Below, one piece after another: positions 1 to 13,468 of a stretch of DNA of 64,000 bases. Source of the DNA: Deuterostichococcus epilithicus (lineage: Eukaryota; Chlorophyta; Trebouxiophyceae; Prasiolales; Stichococcaceae); contig JAVTLE010000004.1 in the NCBI GenBank assembly GCA_033439295.1, positions 1,240,012 through 1,304,011 on the forward strand. Direction: 5' to 3'. The notes beneath the pieces are model-generated. The model saw only the letters and a list, made by a program, of their open reading frames with translations. It made no database searches and was not told where the DNA came from. How positions within the stretch are numbered: the stretch's first letter is position 1; each line of letters opens with the position of its first letter. The position numbers were made by a program, and so were the translations under genes.

Positions 1-728
1 TTAAGTACCGCGTAAGTACTGAAGGGACTCTTTGTATAGCTATGGTCGTTCAGATAGCAGGCCTGGGGGCAATTGCAGCTTTGCAATCCCTATGCAATCC
101 CCCTGCTAACAAAGCGAGGGCCGTTTGTGACTCATGCATTGAACACGCTGATCCCAAAGCCAGTGCATATCAGTGCGCGTCGTGTTCAACGCGCGCTTAT
201 AACTTCGGAGTCTATTTCACAGCCGCAGTACGTGGCAGCGCGCCAGGCCTGTCGCAGATTGCCTCGCCTTTCGCACGTGCACTAGTTCTATTGCTGCTGT
301 TGCTATTTCATTATGGCTGTTGTGGCAGCTGCGCGCACTATAGAACCCGAGCAAAACTCGCTTCAGTTCTCGTTTCCGCAGTCGTGAGCCCGCAACGACA
401 GCAGCAACGTCGCGATCCAAGCCCTGCATACTCGGCACCGACGCGCGGCCTTCCGCCGAAAGCAGAGCACCTCTTCCCGTCGAGCCACGCCAGCCGCCGC
501 AGCGTTGCTGCCCCAACTGCTTCCCGCACTCTCGCATCAGCCCCACATCCTGCTCGCGAAGCGTACAATCACCCTCGAGCAGGCGGCTCAGCCTGCTCAG
601 CTCAGCTCAGTGCTGCGCCAGCAGGCGACGGTGGCACCAGACTGCTGGGGCGCGAGGCCTGCACGTGCAAACGCGTTCCACTAGCCGTAGGCTGGCACGG
701 AGCAGCAACATCACGAGAGCAACACAAA
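1..728. other. Upstream region of PDR-A, no gene recognised
   Basis: A long open frame runs through this stretch and into the first exon of PDR-A, but the translated upstream part is low in recognisable sequence and rich in Ala, Arg, Ser and Cys. That is typical of chance open frames in GC-rich DNA. It probably holds the promoter and 5' untranslated leader of PDR-A. I see no clear TATA box, RNA gene or repeat. Confidence 0.4.
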
Positions 729-3700
729 ATGGCGGTGAATCTGGATGTGCCGCGCGGGTCGCGCTTCGAGGCGGACCATGGCGGCAGCCGCCGCTGGAGC
801 CGCTCCAGCTTCGACAGGTCCCCCACACACCGCGACGGCGAGGATGACGAGGGGGAGCTCAGGCAAGGCTTGCTGTACAGCTCGATGCACTCGGAAGCGG
901 ACCACACAATTTGCCCCGTGGTGCCAACAGCAAGGCGCCCGCGGCAAGTTGCCGCTGCCGCGTCCTGGCATGCTGTTCCACTGATCAATTTTGCCGCACA
1001 TCGCACAGAACTGTCCATGAGGAGTTCTGCCATGTCGTCGACTGAGGTGGCACATTCTGCGGGCAGAACGGCGGCGCTGGAGCGACTGCTCCTGCGGCAG
1101 GATTCATCTGTGAAAGCGCACCGGCGCGCCATCTTGGCCCGCAAGTCCGACCAGGTGAGCCACGTGTCGGTTGACTTACACGTCTGGCGGCGAGGGGTAT
1201 TTTCGCTGAGCATTGCTCTTTGAAACGGTAACATCTGGCGAGGCATGACTCCCCGTGCGCGCAGACCACCATTTACGAGGAGATCGACGTGAAAAAGCTT
1301 ACGCAGAGCGACCGGCAGCTGCTGGTGGAGTCTGCCCTGGCGACACCGGATGTGGACAATGAGCCCTTCTTCCGCCGCATGCGGCAGCGGCTTGACAGGT
1401 GGCCGGGCAAGGCGACAGCGTGCACGCTGCCTGCCTCGGGAGCCCCTCGGCAGCTGCATTGGCATGTGTCGCGGGCGCTGTGTGCTGCTTGAGACATGGT
1501 GCAGTTGTGAGCGCTGGCAGGGGAATCCCCTCTGCCGACACTGCATCGGTTGTACGAACACTTCATGCGGCCTTTGAACCCTGACGAACTCCTTGCTTGC
1601 AGGGTGGGGCTGGAGCTGAGCTCCGTCGAAGTGCGCTTCGCAGATCTGGACGTTGAGACCGATGTTCGCATTGGCAGCGCCGGCCTGCCGTCAGTGCCTG
1701 GCGCCATCATCGATTACGCTCTGGTGAGCCTCGTCTCAATGCTCGACAACCTCAGGACTTGTGATCAGTTCGTTGACGATACCCTACGTTCAATGTGATT
1801 TCCGTGTGTGCACTGATCCAATGCCAAAGCCGCCGCGCTGCTGCCGCAAAGCTGACGATTGCATCTCGCTGTGCTGCAGGCACCATTTTCGGCGATGGGC
1901 CTCCGCCTGGGCCACAAGCACACGATGCCGATCCTGAAGCGCTGCTCCGGCATCTTGCACCCGGTGAGTTCGACGACTATTTGGCATGGCTTCTGGCAGC
2001 ATCCTGCAGGAGATTTTCATGGCGGATTGGGGTGCCGGATGCATGGCAGGTATTGCGGTTGCAGACCTGTATTTGCTGCATCGACGAGATGCATCCGATC
2101 AGGGATGCAAAGGACTGCACACCCTCTGCAGGGGCGACTGACGCTGCTGCTGGGGCCTCCGGGCAGCGGCAAGTCAACGCTGCTCAAGGCGCTCAGCGGC
2201 AAGCTGGACACCTCGGCGTTGCGTGTCAGCGGGCTTGTATCCTACAATGGCCACAGGTGACTCCTGCTGCTTGCCCACGCCAGCCGCTTGCGCTGGGCTG
2301 GTCCTGTGTCTCTTTTGCTCCTTTGGAACATCAGCGTTCGCCAGCATATTTCGTGATTGCGCCCCTCGCACCTCGCGGTTCCATTGCTACCGCCCCGAGC
2401 AGCCGTGTGCTCGCTTGCAGCCTGGACGAGGGCTCCTTCGTGGTCCAGCGCACCAGTGCGTACATCGAGCAGCGCGACAACCATGTAGCAGAGCTCACGG
2501 TGCGTCCAGGCCGTGGTCCTTTGCCTGCACGAATGCTGATCTGCAAATTGAGTGCGGCCTGCAGGTGCGCGCCCTGCGCTGCAGATCCTTGCAGTGACAT
2601 TTGAAGATTGCGCCCCTGTTTCTAAACGCAGCCAACCTGGCGCAGGTGCGGGAGACGCTGGATTTTGCGGCGCGGTGCCAGGGCGCCGGCAGCCGGCCGC
2701 AGGAGCTGCGGCGGCTGCAGCAGCTGGAGGCGGCAGCCGGATACCTGCCTGACCCTGAGCTCGATGCCTTTATGAAGGTGGTTGACGTGCGATGCAAGTC
2801 AGAGCATTGTCTGGCCTAAGGCCATGTCTGCTGGCAGAGAGTCTGCAGTTGGGGAAGTTGCACCACTGGCAAGGGCATGCCAGGCGGACGCCAGCGCTGC
2901 AACCTTCGCGGCAATGCCCACTCGGTCCATTTGGACACGTTCACAGGCCGAGGCGGTCGTCGGCGGCCGCTTCTCTGTGGCGACCCAGCTGTACCTGCGG
3001 CTGCTGGGCCTGGAGCATGTGGCGGAGACTGTCGCGGGCGGCGAGATGCTGCGCGGCATCAGCGGTGGCCAGCGCAAGCGCCTCACTAGCGGCGAGCAGC
3101 TTGTTGGGTGAGGCACTGGCGCATCCAGCAGCGAGCAGCTCGTGCGTTGCGAGTCCTGACGTTGCTTCTACTCTGGATCTCCTGAATGTGAAAGTCAAGT
3201 GGCATCAGCGGCCGGCGCTCGCAAGTGCTCTCGACTAGTGGCGAGCCGCTCGTGTGCGGCATCCAAGCACTTCGCAAACATTGGCCTGTGGAAGCTGAGA
3301 TGGGGATCCTGTCTACCCAATCAGCCCCTGCGGCAGCAGCAACCTCCCACTGTCCCGGTTTTCATGTCCCCACTATCTTACTTCAGGCCGAAGACGACCC
3401 TATTCTGTGACGAGATCAGCACGGGTTTGGACAGCTCGACCACCTTCCAGATAATCAAGTGCATCCGCAACTTCGTGCGCTTCCGCAGGGTGAGACACCT
3501 CCCCCTCTTTCTGCTGGGCGGTGCATTGGCGTTGAGCGCAGACGCTGTAGCCGCGGTTCAGCGCAGACATCATATTGAGCGCAGAAATCAATAAGGCTGG
3601 AACCATCTTTGGCATATCCTGCAATGCTCTTCGCCTCATCCTGGCAGGCGGACATGTGTGATATGCGAACCACAAATTGGACGACAGGTCGCTGAGCCTT

Positions 3701-6700
3701 TGTTTGTTTTGTGGACTCAAGGGCGGCTGAGGGGCGAACTTGCACTGCTTTGTGCAGGCCACGGTCTTCATGTCGCTGCTACAGCCGGCGCCAGAGGTTT
3801 TCAACCTCTTCGATGATGTGTGCCTCCTGTCGGAGGGCCGCATCGTGTTCATAGGCCCCAAGGAAGAGGTGCCGTCTTCTTCTTTCATGCCTCGTTTCGT
3901 TTCACCATGCATTCGTTTCACCATGCACGTCTCCACCTGCCCATGTATGTGCAGAGGAGCCCTCAACGCTCCATCTGCCATTGAACCATGGTTGATGCCC
4001 TATATGTGACATATTGCCCGCATATGACCGGGAGCGACTTCGTTGCTCGCCCTACTGTCCCCTGCCCCCGTGCTCGCAGGCGCTGCCGTTCTTCGAGTCG
4101 ACGGGCTTCCGGCTTCCGGAGCGCAAGGGCATCGCCGACTTCCTGCAGGAGGTCACCTCGCCCAAGGAGCAGCACAAGTACTGGGCAGGCGCCGGCGGCG
4201 CGCCGCACGCCTATGTCACCGTGCCGCAGTTTGCAGCGGCATTTGCACAGACGGCTGCGGCTCAGCAAACGGCGGAGCGCCTCGCGATGCCGTACGACCA
4301 GGCCACATCGCCCGAAGGCACTCTGGTGGATCAAGCATCAGCTTTCTTCTGCACATCCCAGTGCTGATGGCTGGCAGACCTCCCAACAGAGCAGCTCAGA
4401 AGCTTCGCTGCCTGTCTGCTTCATGCGTCTGACTGGTGTTGGTTGACACTGCAGGTGAAGGAGCGTTTTGGTTTGGGCGTGCTCAAAGGGCTGCAGGCTA
4501 TGCTGCGGCGCGAGATCGTGCTCACACAGCGCAACAGGTCGGTTTGCGCCCCGCCATGCATGTCTGCATGATGTGCCGGCACGATGGGATGTGTAGGATT
4601 GGTAAGCTGTGCTACCTCGTGTTGCTGCAGCTTCATCTTCATCTTCCAGAGCAGCCAGATCATGCTGAATGCGCTGCTGACCGCGGCGATGTTCTTTCGG
4701 ACCACGCGGCAGCCAAACAGTCTCGTCGAAGGCCAGTTCTATCTGGGTCAGTTTTTCCTCCTCTGATTTGCCCTGCCACTGTGCCCTGTCGGTGGTAGCA
4801 GTCGACTTCCCATCATCTGACAGTCTTCACACCGTTGCTTCGCAGTGTTGTTGACGAGCCGCAATAACGGCAGGACGCTAGTTGCCAAGGTTGCATGCTG
4901 CATCCTCTCTTGACGATGTGTTTTGGTGCTGTGCAGGCGTGCTCTTCTTCTCGCTGAACAGCGTGAGTGCCCCCAGCATTGCAGCTCCTGCTGTTCGTCT
5001 GCTCCTGATTAAGTTCGGACACAGTGTGGGATGCTGCTCTTGAAAGTGCTAGATCATCCGCCATGGGTCGTGGTCCTTGCAGATGTTATTCAACAACTGG
5101 GCCGAGTTTTCTATTCTGGTGGATCAACTACCCGTATTCTTTAAGCAGCGTGAGCTAATTTGATACTCCGCTCCATGTTCTGTTTAATTTGATTGATTTC
5201 TCAGTCTTTCATCTGGCAGGAACTTTATATATGCAATTGGAAGGCATTTTGGCAGTGCTTTGCTCCACCAGGCAGGTGAAGAGTTGGCGCATGCTGACAT
5301 TGCAGGCGACAACCTGTTCTTCAGGGCTTGGCAGTTCCACATGCCGCGCATGATTCTGTCCATCCCTCAGGTTTGCTCAGCGTGGACATTGCAGGAATCT
5401 GTCATGGTCAAATTCGTCATCCAGTCTTTGCCTGCAGGAATTGCATGGACAACATGCTTCAAATCTTCAACCATTGGCACTCTGCAAACCATGGTCCTGC
5501 CTGTAGGCCATTGTGGAGGCACTCGTGTGGAGTTCTATCACCTACTGGCTGGTGGGCCTGGCGCCAGAAGCCAGCAGGTGCGTGGCAGGCTGCGCTGGCA
5601 GCAGCCTCGGCAACACATAGTATACCAATGAAGTGCAGCCATCATGCACAGAACCCCTGATACGTTTTCAGATTGGTGTGCCCTTCTTGATCCAGAAACC
5701 TTGGGCCGCCGTAAGGCTGTGCTCTGTGCCTTGGGCATCTGCTGGACCAGGCTGAGAACTTACACTATCGGCTGCAGATTCTTCACATACTGGTTCATCA
5801 ACGTGCTGATGCACCAGAACTCGGTGGCGCTGTTCAGATTCCTGGGTGCCATTACGCGCACAGCCAGCTACGCAAATGCCGCATCGTGCGTCCTTGCATT
5901 CGTGCACTTTCAAGCCTGCATTTGGTTGCATGCCGCTGACGATGCTTGTAGCATGTGCACCACCGCTGTGAGATTCATCTGGCTGTGTTGCACATGCTGT
6001 GAGCAAATATTGGGTGTGGTTGGTGTTGCAGGGTCATTGTGACACTCATCATGCTGCAGCTTGGCGGATTTGTCATCCCAAAGTATGACATCGGTGGCTG
6101 GTGGTAGGCTTTCCTATTCCTTCCGTGATGCAAAAGGCATCTCGCCCATACTGAGCCTCATTGTTCTGTGCACTCGGATTTTGGTGAGTAGAGTGAGCAG
6201 ACGGGCGCGCCGCCAACGCTATGTGGTGTGTGCGCAGGATCTGGTTTTTTTGGATCTCGCCGATCTCCTGGTGCGAGCCGTACCTGCATGCGGCTCCTGT
6301 CGGCTGTTCTGCTATCTAGCATACATCTGGCAGAAACATGGCAAGCTGTTGGCTTGCGTGCCTCAAAAGTCCTCACTCACTGTGGCTGCCCTGCACAGGG
6401 CTCAGCGGGCGCTCGCCATCAACGAGTTCAGGTGCCTCGCTGTCAACGGCTGCTTGCCTCCTTTGCTGACGGTTGTGGCGCCATGCTATCAAACATTCGT
6501 CAGTTGTTGAGCCATTCGATCAGTCGATAAAGCAATCATTCACTCATGCCTGTAACGTTCATTAATTTTGCAAGTTCACCATTGCCACGTCAGGGGCGCA
6601 CGTCGTTACCAGATGGAGGTGCTGCCTCCACACATATGCTCATCCTCGATACCTCTCGACCTGCAGGGGCGCCAGGTGGCAGGTGCTAGACCCCACGCAG

Positions 6701-9700
6701 CCGGAAGTCACCATCGGCGACCGGCTGTTGGTGGAGCAGGGCTTCCCGCACTCGCAGGCCTGGATCTGGGCCGGCGCCGCCTTCATGGTCGCCTCCCTGG
6801 CGGTGCTCAATGCGGGTGTTATCTGCGCGCTCACCTTCCTCAGCGGTGCGAGCAGCCGCGCGATTTCCATCCTTTGGGGTCCAAGATGGTGTCGGGCACT
6901 AACAAATATTGTGTGCGGGCAATAGCCAATACGGGATGGGAGTCTTCGTCAGCGGGTATGCACGTGGATGGCGGGGTTGGTGCCCCTTCCTTGCAATTTC
7001 CACTCCTACAGTCACTTTGGTGACAACCGAGTCTTGAAGTTGAGTTCTGCTGTACCTTGCGCTCGTTTGCGCAGCCCCCGGCGATGAGGGCGGCACGGTG
7101 TCGGCGGAGCTCCTCGCAGAAAAGAGGGCGGCTCTGGCGGACCCAGACAGCGAGGCGCACCAGAGCACAGGCCAAGCGGGCGATCTGCCGGCCAAGAGCG
7201 TCCCAGTGAACATGCTCGCCAACGAGAACACCACCAATGGCTCGGCCGGCCACGCTCTGCCCGGCCCAGCAGCCTGCAAAGCGCCAGGTGGCTTGCCGGC
7301 GGCAGTCCCATTGATTGCGGCGCCCATTGGCGGCCCGGCAGACAGCGCGGCCGATGGCAACGGCAGCTTGCAGCACGTTGACAGCGGCGGCAAAGGCAGC
7401 CCGCAGGCGAACAGCACGTTGCCATTTGAGCAGCTGTGCCTCACCTTCGAACACGGTGCGAGCCTTCACCGCCTCCGTCCCATGATCAGACTGAATGCAA
7501 TGGCGGTGACACAGTGGCGACACGCTGCTGCTGCAGGTGCTGCAGCATGCAAGGGCCGCCGGACATCAGTTTCGCATCCCGTATGGCATCCTCCGTTACC
7601 AAGGCAGGACGCTTTCTCGGGTCTGCCTCCAGACACAGACCGATTCCTTACCCCTACCCTGCGCTGCTGCAGTGTGGTACAGCGTGGACCTGCCCAGCGG
7701 CCACAGCGTGGCGCAGTCGTCGCAACGGGACGGCGCTTCCGGCAAGCCGCAGCTGTACCTGCTGAACGTGAGCTTGCAACTGCAGTGTGGGAGTCACTGT
7801 TGCAGTGCGTATCTCGCATTGCATCCACTTTGCCTTCGGCAAGCCGCAGCTGTACCTACTGAACACGAGCGCTGATGCCTACTTGCACATGGCTGAGCAT
7901 TGCTGCTTAGTGCCTCCGGCAAGCCGCACCTGCTGAACGTGGGCGTCCTGCTGCTGCATAATCTGCATCAAGCTTGTGTAACGTGAGCACCACCATCCAA
8001 ACCCTGCAGGCGTTGGCTTGGCCCTTTCTGTCATGAAGGGGATGCACTCGTATCAGTGCGGCGTGCGCCTGCGCTCAGACAATGACAGAGCTCGTTCGGA
8101 TTGCAGGATGTCAGCGGCGCCTTCCGACCAGGCGTGCTGACGGCGCTGGTGGGTGCCTCGGGCGCGGGCAAGACCACGCTCATGGACGTGCTGGCTGGCC
8201 GCAAGACCGCCGGTCGTGTGAAGGGCGACATCCGTGTCCAGGTGCACTTCTGTCGGCCAAGCCTCGATGCACAAGGCATGCTCATGCACGCTTGGCAGGT
8301 CAATGAGTGCTACTGATTGTCTCAAATGTGCTCTTCTGCACCACAAACTTCACTCCCGTCGAACTCACGGTTTGGTTGCTGATCTTGGCACATCCTGCCG
8401 CACAGGGGCACCCGAAGGAGCAGGCCACCTTTGCGCGCGTAGCAGGTTACGTCGAGCAGGCGCGTGCATCTCCGTTCCTGTGGAAACATGCAAAGAATAT
8501 GCTGGAGACACTGTGGGAGAAAGCAGTGCTTCAGGTGGAGTATTCTCCGGAAACAAGCAGCACCGACCACTGTTTCGCTGGGTAAACCTGCACACTTTCC
8601 GAGAGAGGCCAACCTGAAGCGGCCACACTGCAAGGCTCACCGGCGCTCCTGTTGCGGCCGCAGAACGACATCCACTCGCCGCAGACGACGGTGCGCGAGG
8701 CGCTGCTGTTCTCGGCGTCACTGCGGCTGCCGCCCGGCGGCGCCGCCACCCCGCACGCCTTTGTCGACGAAACCATGCGCATCGTCGAGCTGGAGGACCT
8801 CGCCCACGCCCTGGTCGGCCTGCCAGGTCTGTCGTCGAATTTCCTTTGACGTATACAGGGCAGACTGCTTTGCTATAATTTTTGCAATGGCAATACCCCT
8901 CTCCTCATCCTCTCCTAAGAATGCTTGCGCAAGACTCAGTCTCGGACTGTCGATGACGGCAGCCTGCAAAGTGCTTGTGTGACAAGTTTCAAGGGTGAGC
9001 GTCTGTCCACGTGCTGATGCCGACTGCTGCCTTTAAATAATTTTCTTTGCCGATTGTTCATGCAGCTCAACACGGCAAGAAGGTTGCTCAGTCCACCCTG
9101 CAGGCTTTCGGGATGGCCAGTTGTCCCATGCCAGATGCGCTGCACACAGGTCGCAGTGGCCTGTCTGTGGAGCAGCGGAAGCGGCTAACCATTGCAGTGG
9201 AGCTGGTGGCCAACCCCTCCATCGTCTTCATGGACGAACCCACCTCCGGTGTGCATGCCTGCTTCCGTATCACCCCGCCGCGGTCATGCCAGTGGGGCAG
9301 AGCCCTGCCTGGCTAGCGCACCCAGACGTGACACTGACGAGGTGTGTCTCGTCTGGCTGCCTGCAGCTTGCACACCATGCAGCCCTGCCATATCCGTGCA
9401 GGTCTGGACGCGCGGGCGGCGGCCATCGTGATGCGAGCCGTGCGCAACACTGTCGACACCGGCCGTACGGTGGTGTGCACCATCCACCAGCCCTCCATCG
9501 ACATCTTCGAGGTGCCTTAGAAACAGTGCTCTCGGTCTCTCGCTGCGGATTGTGCGGACGCAGTCCCAATGGGTCGCGCCTGAGCATGCCTTCAGCAAGC
9601 TGCAGGCTCAGTGCTTTGCTGAGAATTGCCTGTTGTCAGCACTTCTCGCGAGGCAGTCTGGATTGTGCCACAGAGCTTCGACGAGCTGCTGCTGATGAAG

Positions 9701-12700
9701 CGCGGCGGGCGAATCATATACTTTGGGCCGCTCGGCAGATACTCGTGCAACATGATAGCCTACTTTGAGGTGCGACGGCTTGTCAAGCTGTAAGCTGCGG
9801 TCACTTCAACCTGCTGTCGCTGCACCTGCATCTGATATACGGTCGCAGATGTGCGCCAGAACGACCGTGCGCCAATTGGTCGCTGTGTGCAGGGCATCGA
9901 GGGGGTGCCGCAGATTGAGAGGGACGCAAATCCAGCTGCCTGGGTGCGCTTGCATCTTCAACCTGGAAGTGCATGAGCCGCACATCTACCCAGGCTGCGT
10001 GAAACAATCCTTCACAAGGAGCTCATAGAGCATGTCCTGCGACATGCAGCAGGTAGCCTGTGTTGCTGTCTGCTCCGACTGGAATCATCACCCACGGTCG
10101 GCAAGCCGGCTGGCAGAAGCCATGCAACCCGACCGGCGGAACGTTTCTGCAGGTGCTGGAGGTGACGACAGCCAGTCTGGAGGGGCGCATCGGGCAGGAC
10201 TTTGCAGACGTCTACGAGGCCAGCGAACTGTACAGGTGCAAACTCTCTGATGTTGCGCTGCCAATTGCAGCCAAATCATCATGTTGTCAGTATCCCGCAC
10301 TTCCGCCTTGGTCTGAGCAACTTGCGGTCAGCTGATACGTCAAAAGACAGCGTGAGCCACAGCGCGAATGCATCGCTCCAGGACCACGCTTCGGCTGATA
10401 GACGAGCTCAGCAGCCCGCAGCCGGGCAGCCAGCTGGCGTTCAAGTCACAGTACTGCTGCGGGCGGGTGCAGCAATTCTGGGTGTGCCTCTGGAAGTCGA
10501 ATCACCTCATGTGGCGCTCGCCGCAGTATAATTCCGTCAGGTGACAGGAGCTGACCCAACTCCCGAGATCTGTCCGATACATCACCCCTTGGTTGCAGTG
10601 AGTCTACCCTGGGCCATCTGCCAGCGACGGTGTACACCATTTACGAAAGGACCTTGGGATGATAACCTCCTGAGGGCACTTTCCCCCGCCCCAGCATTGG
10701 CCTAAGGCGCTGTCTAGCTTTCAGGACCTGCCATCAATGGCCCCCCTTGCCCCATGCGCAGGCTGGTGTGCACCTTCATCCTGGGCATCTGCATCGGCAG
10801 TGCCTTCTGGGCCACCGGCTCCCGACGCGACACCCGCCAGGTGCGCCCCTTTCCCACATCTTGTGCCATGTTCCTGCACTCTGTCAGCCGCAATTGCCCC
10901 GAGATTTAGACCGACCAGCATCACAGCTCAATCAGCAGCCAGCCAGCTGGCATTGCGGTCGGTGCCGCACTATTTGTCACAGACAGAGTCCGTCAATGTT
11001 GCTGCTGCAGGGGGTGGTGGCGCTGGCGGGATCGGCATACGCGACGGCCATTGCGCTGGGCATCTTCAATGCCTGCGCGGTGCAGCCGGCCGTCGCCATC
11101 GAGCGCTCTGTGTTTATACGCGAGCGCGCAGCAGGTGCGTGGGTGCCTCGCGACTCGAAGAACCGGGAGCTTCGGTGGAGCATTGTGATTCAAAGCTGCG
11201 CAAACCCCACTGGGTTCGTCCATTGGCGGCAGCGCGGAAGCACCGCACGGCTGCATCTGGTACTGCATGCCGCCAGTGCTCGGCAGCGGTGTACGGCAGC
11301 TCGGCGCTGAGCTGCCCTCGAATGTGCCTGCAACCACCTGCATGCTAGCGCCGACCCTCTGTTCTGATGACACGGTTGCGATGTATAAACCCTGACAACT
11401 CGCAGGCATGTATGCGTTGGTGCCGTACCTCCTTGCGCAGAGCGCCAGCGAGCTGCCCTACATCCTGGTCCAGGTGCAGTGGAAATGCCCCACAACTTTT
11501 TCCTTGCACGAGGGCATAGCAGGAAGGCCTCGGGAATGTGTGCAGAATATGAAACCCTGTCATTCTGGTGGACTGAGGCGGTACATGCACGCGCCTGAGC
11601 AGCGTTGCGCTGCGGCACACAAGGTGCTTCTCGAAAACGACAGCAGCACGAGCGGGAAGCAGCGTGAGGCGCCTGCCGCAACCGCGCTGACTTGTCGTTG
11701 TGCTGTGGGCGCAGACTGTTATGTACACGGTGATCACTTACCCCATGCTGCAGCTGGAGTGGGCAGCCAGCAAGTTCTTCTGGTACGGCTTCATGCAGGT
11801 GATGTCGCTACAACGTTGTGCTCTTGTACGTTGATTGGGCATGCACCCTGCAGATGCCTGCCTTTGCCGTTCGTCCGTGTGCTGTCCAGCGCTGTCTGCC
11901 ATCTTCTCCCTTGGTAGGCTGCCTTACGTTGCGTGCCGCGCGCAGTTTCTGACGCTGTGCTACATGACGGAGTACGGCATCATGAGCATTGCTGTGACGC
12001 CCAACGAACAGGTGTGTCACAAGAAAAAGATGCAGGCGTGGCAATGCAGGGGCTGCCTCTGCTGTGCAGCTCTGTGACAGCCGTGCAGCAGGCCATACGC
12101 AGAATCCTGTTCCCACACAGCGTTCGGCGCACCACGCCTGTCCCTGGGCATTGCATCAGTGACAGCGTCACTGTCATTGAAGCCAAGTTGCGCTATGCAG
12201 GTGGCAGCCATCGTGTCGGGCACGGTGTACTTTTTGATGGAGCTCTTCTGCGGCTTCATCCTGCCGGTGGGTCCTTTGGTCATGTTGTGTGTTCACTGAA
12301 CGATATCAAAGTCTCCTCGGTGTGGCGTGTCCACTGCCCTGTGGGGGCTGCCCTACACCCGGGGTTTCAGAAAGTTTTGCACTGGGTGGCGTTTCGGCCA
12401 GACTGAGGGTCCACGTTGATACAGTGTCTGACTGTCAGCTGGTATATTGACACCTCGATGTTGGGTCGTGCAGTGGCCATCGATCCCCATTTACATCCGC
12501 TGGCTGTACTGGGCGGTGCGTACCTTTCGGCTCTTGGCCCCCTTTTCATAGACCTTTCCACGAGTGCAAGGACATCTTGCTGCCTTGTGGATTGGTGCAT
12601 CTGCAATGACTCAGTGCGAGGGTGTTCACCGCCGCAATAATGTTTTGGTGCAGAACCCTGTCAGCTGGACAGTGTACGGCGTTGTGGCCAGCCAGCTCGG

Positions 12701-13468
12701 GACAGTCGACGACGAGTTTGTCACGACAGTAAGTGCCATATTTTATATTTGCTGTCCAGCCTCCGGCGCGTTCCAATCTTAACGAGCCGTCAATGAGTGG
12801 CATGCATTCTAGTGCCTGCCAGTGCGGCCCGTCTTACAGCAGTGGACGAGCCGGCTATGACGCCCACATGACCCCCAGCACTCCCGAGCAGTGCAGCGAG
12901 AGACGTATTGCCAGAGCGTCTATGCTGTGCAATTTCGCGAATCTGACTGCCATTTGAGCTGCAAGTCAAGTGCATAACGATGTGGCAGCAATTGAAATGA
13001 CGTGGTGCCGCCCGCAGGCGGATGGCGCGCGGCTGTCGGTGAGCGACTATGTGCGCGCCGACTTCGGCTTCCGAAACAGTTACATGGGCGTTGTCACTGC
13101 CACCCTCATCGCCTACAGCGTTGGCATGTGGCTGGCGACGGTTGCGGCGCTCAGGTGACCACAGCGAAATGGCCGAACTTTTTCTGGATTTGTCCGCCTA
13201 CAGCATTGGCATGTGGCTGGCGTCTGTGGCGGCGCTGTGACTATGGCAGAGAATGCTGCTGCTTTGTCCATCCTGCGCGTGAGGCGGCGCGACGGTGGCA
13301 GGGTCTGTCTCTTGTGGTGCGGCTGTATGGCGACGACATGCTATGTAGTGCTGGCTGCCCTAGACCATACATGGTCGGGCTGCTGAGTGCGGCTGCAACT
13401 ACAACGGTTCACTCACGTATCATGGAAATGTGCTGGCCTGCAGATTCCTCAAGTACCATAAGCGCTAG
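729..13468 (+). CDS. Full-size PDR-type ABC transporter (ABCG), copy A; about 30 or more exons
   Basis: This is a plasma-membrane-type exporter of the pleiotropic drug resistance family, with layout NBD1-TMD1-NBD2-TMD2. The PDR amino-terminal motif is spread over exons near 1270-1400 and 1602-1722; joining them at an intact GT-AG intron gives [18 protein letters not shown]1 has Walker [10 protein letters not shown] (about 2152), signature [13 protein letters not shown] (3058-3095) and Walker B with [11 protein letters not shown] (3403-3440). TMD1 exons run from about 4450 to 6850. A hydrophilic linker (7076-7455) ends in the family motif [15 protein letters not shown]2 has Walker [10 protein letters not shown] (about 8155), signature [10 protein letters not shown] and Walker [10 protein letters not shown] (9150-9250). 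TMD2 exons run from 10500 to 13155. The last exon is only 25 bases (13444-13468); spliced to ..AALR it gives FLKYHKR and a stop, the basic tail usual for this family. The ATG at 729 is the most plausible start but upstream in-frame ATGs exist. The substrate cannot be told from sequence. Several introns carry diverged copies of neighbouring exon ends. Confidence 0.92.
3085..3253 (+). repeat. Diverged copy of an exon 3' end inside the next intron (PDR-A, NBD1 signature exon)
   Basis: The end of the NBD1 signature exon (3085-3104, coding TSGEQL) is repeated in the following intron at 3234-3253 with about 17 of 20 matching bases, and weaker similarity extends upstream of both copies. The copy reads LASGEPLV in one frame. 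The spacing is about 150 bases, in direct orientation. Confidence 0.55.
7741..7939 (+). repeat. Three direct copies of an exon 3' end and splice donor (PDR-A, before NBD2)
   Basis: The exon ending [10 protein letters not shown] followed by its GT donor (7741-7773) recurs in the downstream intron at 7838-7865 ([10 protein letters not shown]-like, with the donor GT mutated) and in shortened form at 7918-7939 (GKPHLLN, with GT retained). Direct orientation and unequal decay suggest successive tandem duplications of a short block spanning the exon-intron border. Confidence 0.75.
13111..13240 (+). repeat. Duplicated terminal-exon segment in the last intron of PDR-A
   Basis: Bases 13111-13152, coding the last transmembrane helix ([14 protein letters not shown]), are repeated at 13196-13237 with about 37 of 42 matches. 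The copy keeps an open frame ([14 protein letters not shown]) and runs straight into a TGA at 13238-13240. It could serve as an alternative end of the protein or be a decaying duplicate; sequence alone cannot decide. Confidence 0.8.

Noticed and set aside
42-728. Long plus-strand open frame upstream of PDR-A as a protein extension or separate gene
   Set aside because: The composition is that of a chance frame in GC-rich DNA; no domain, and the PDR family does not need an extra 230 residues at the start.
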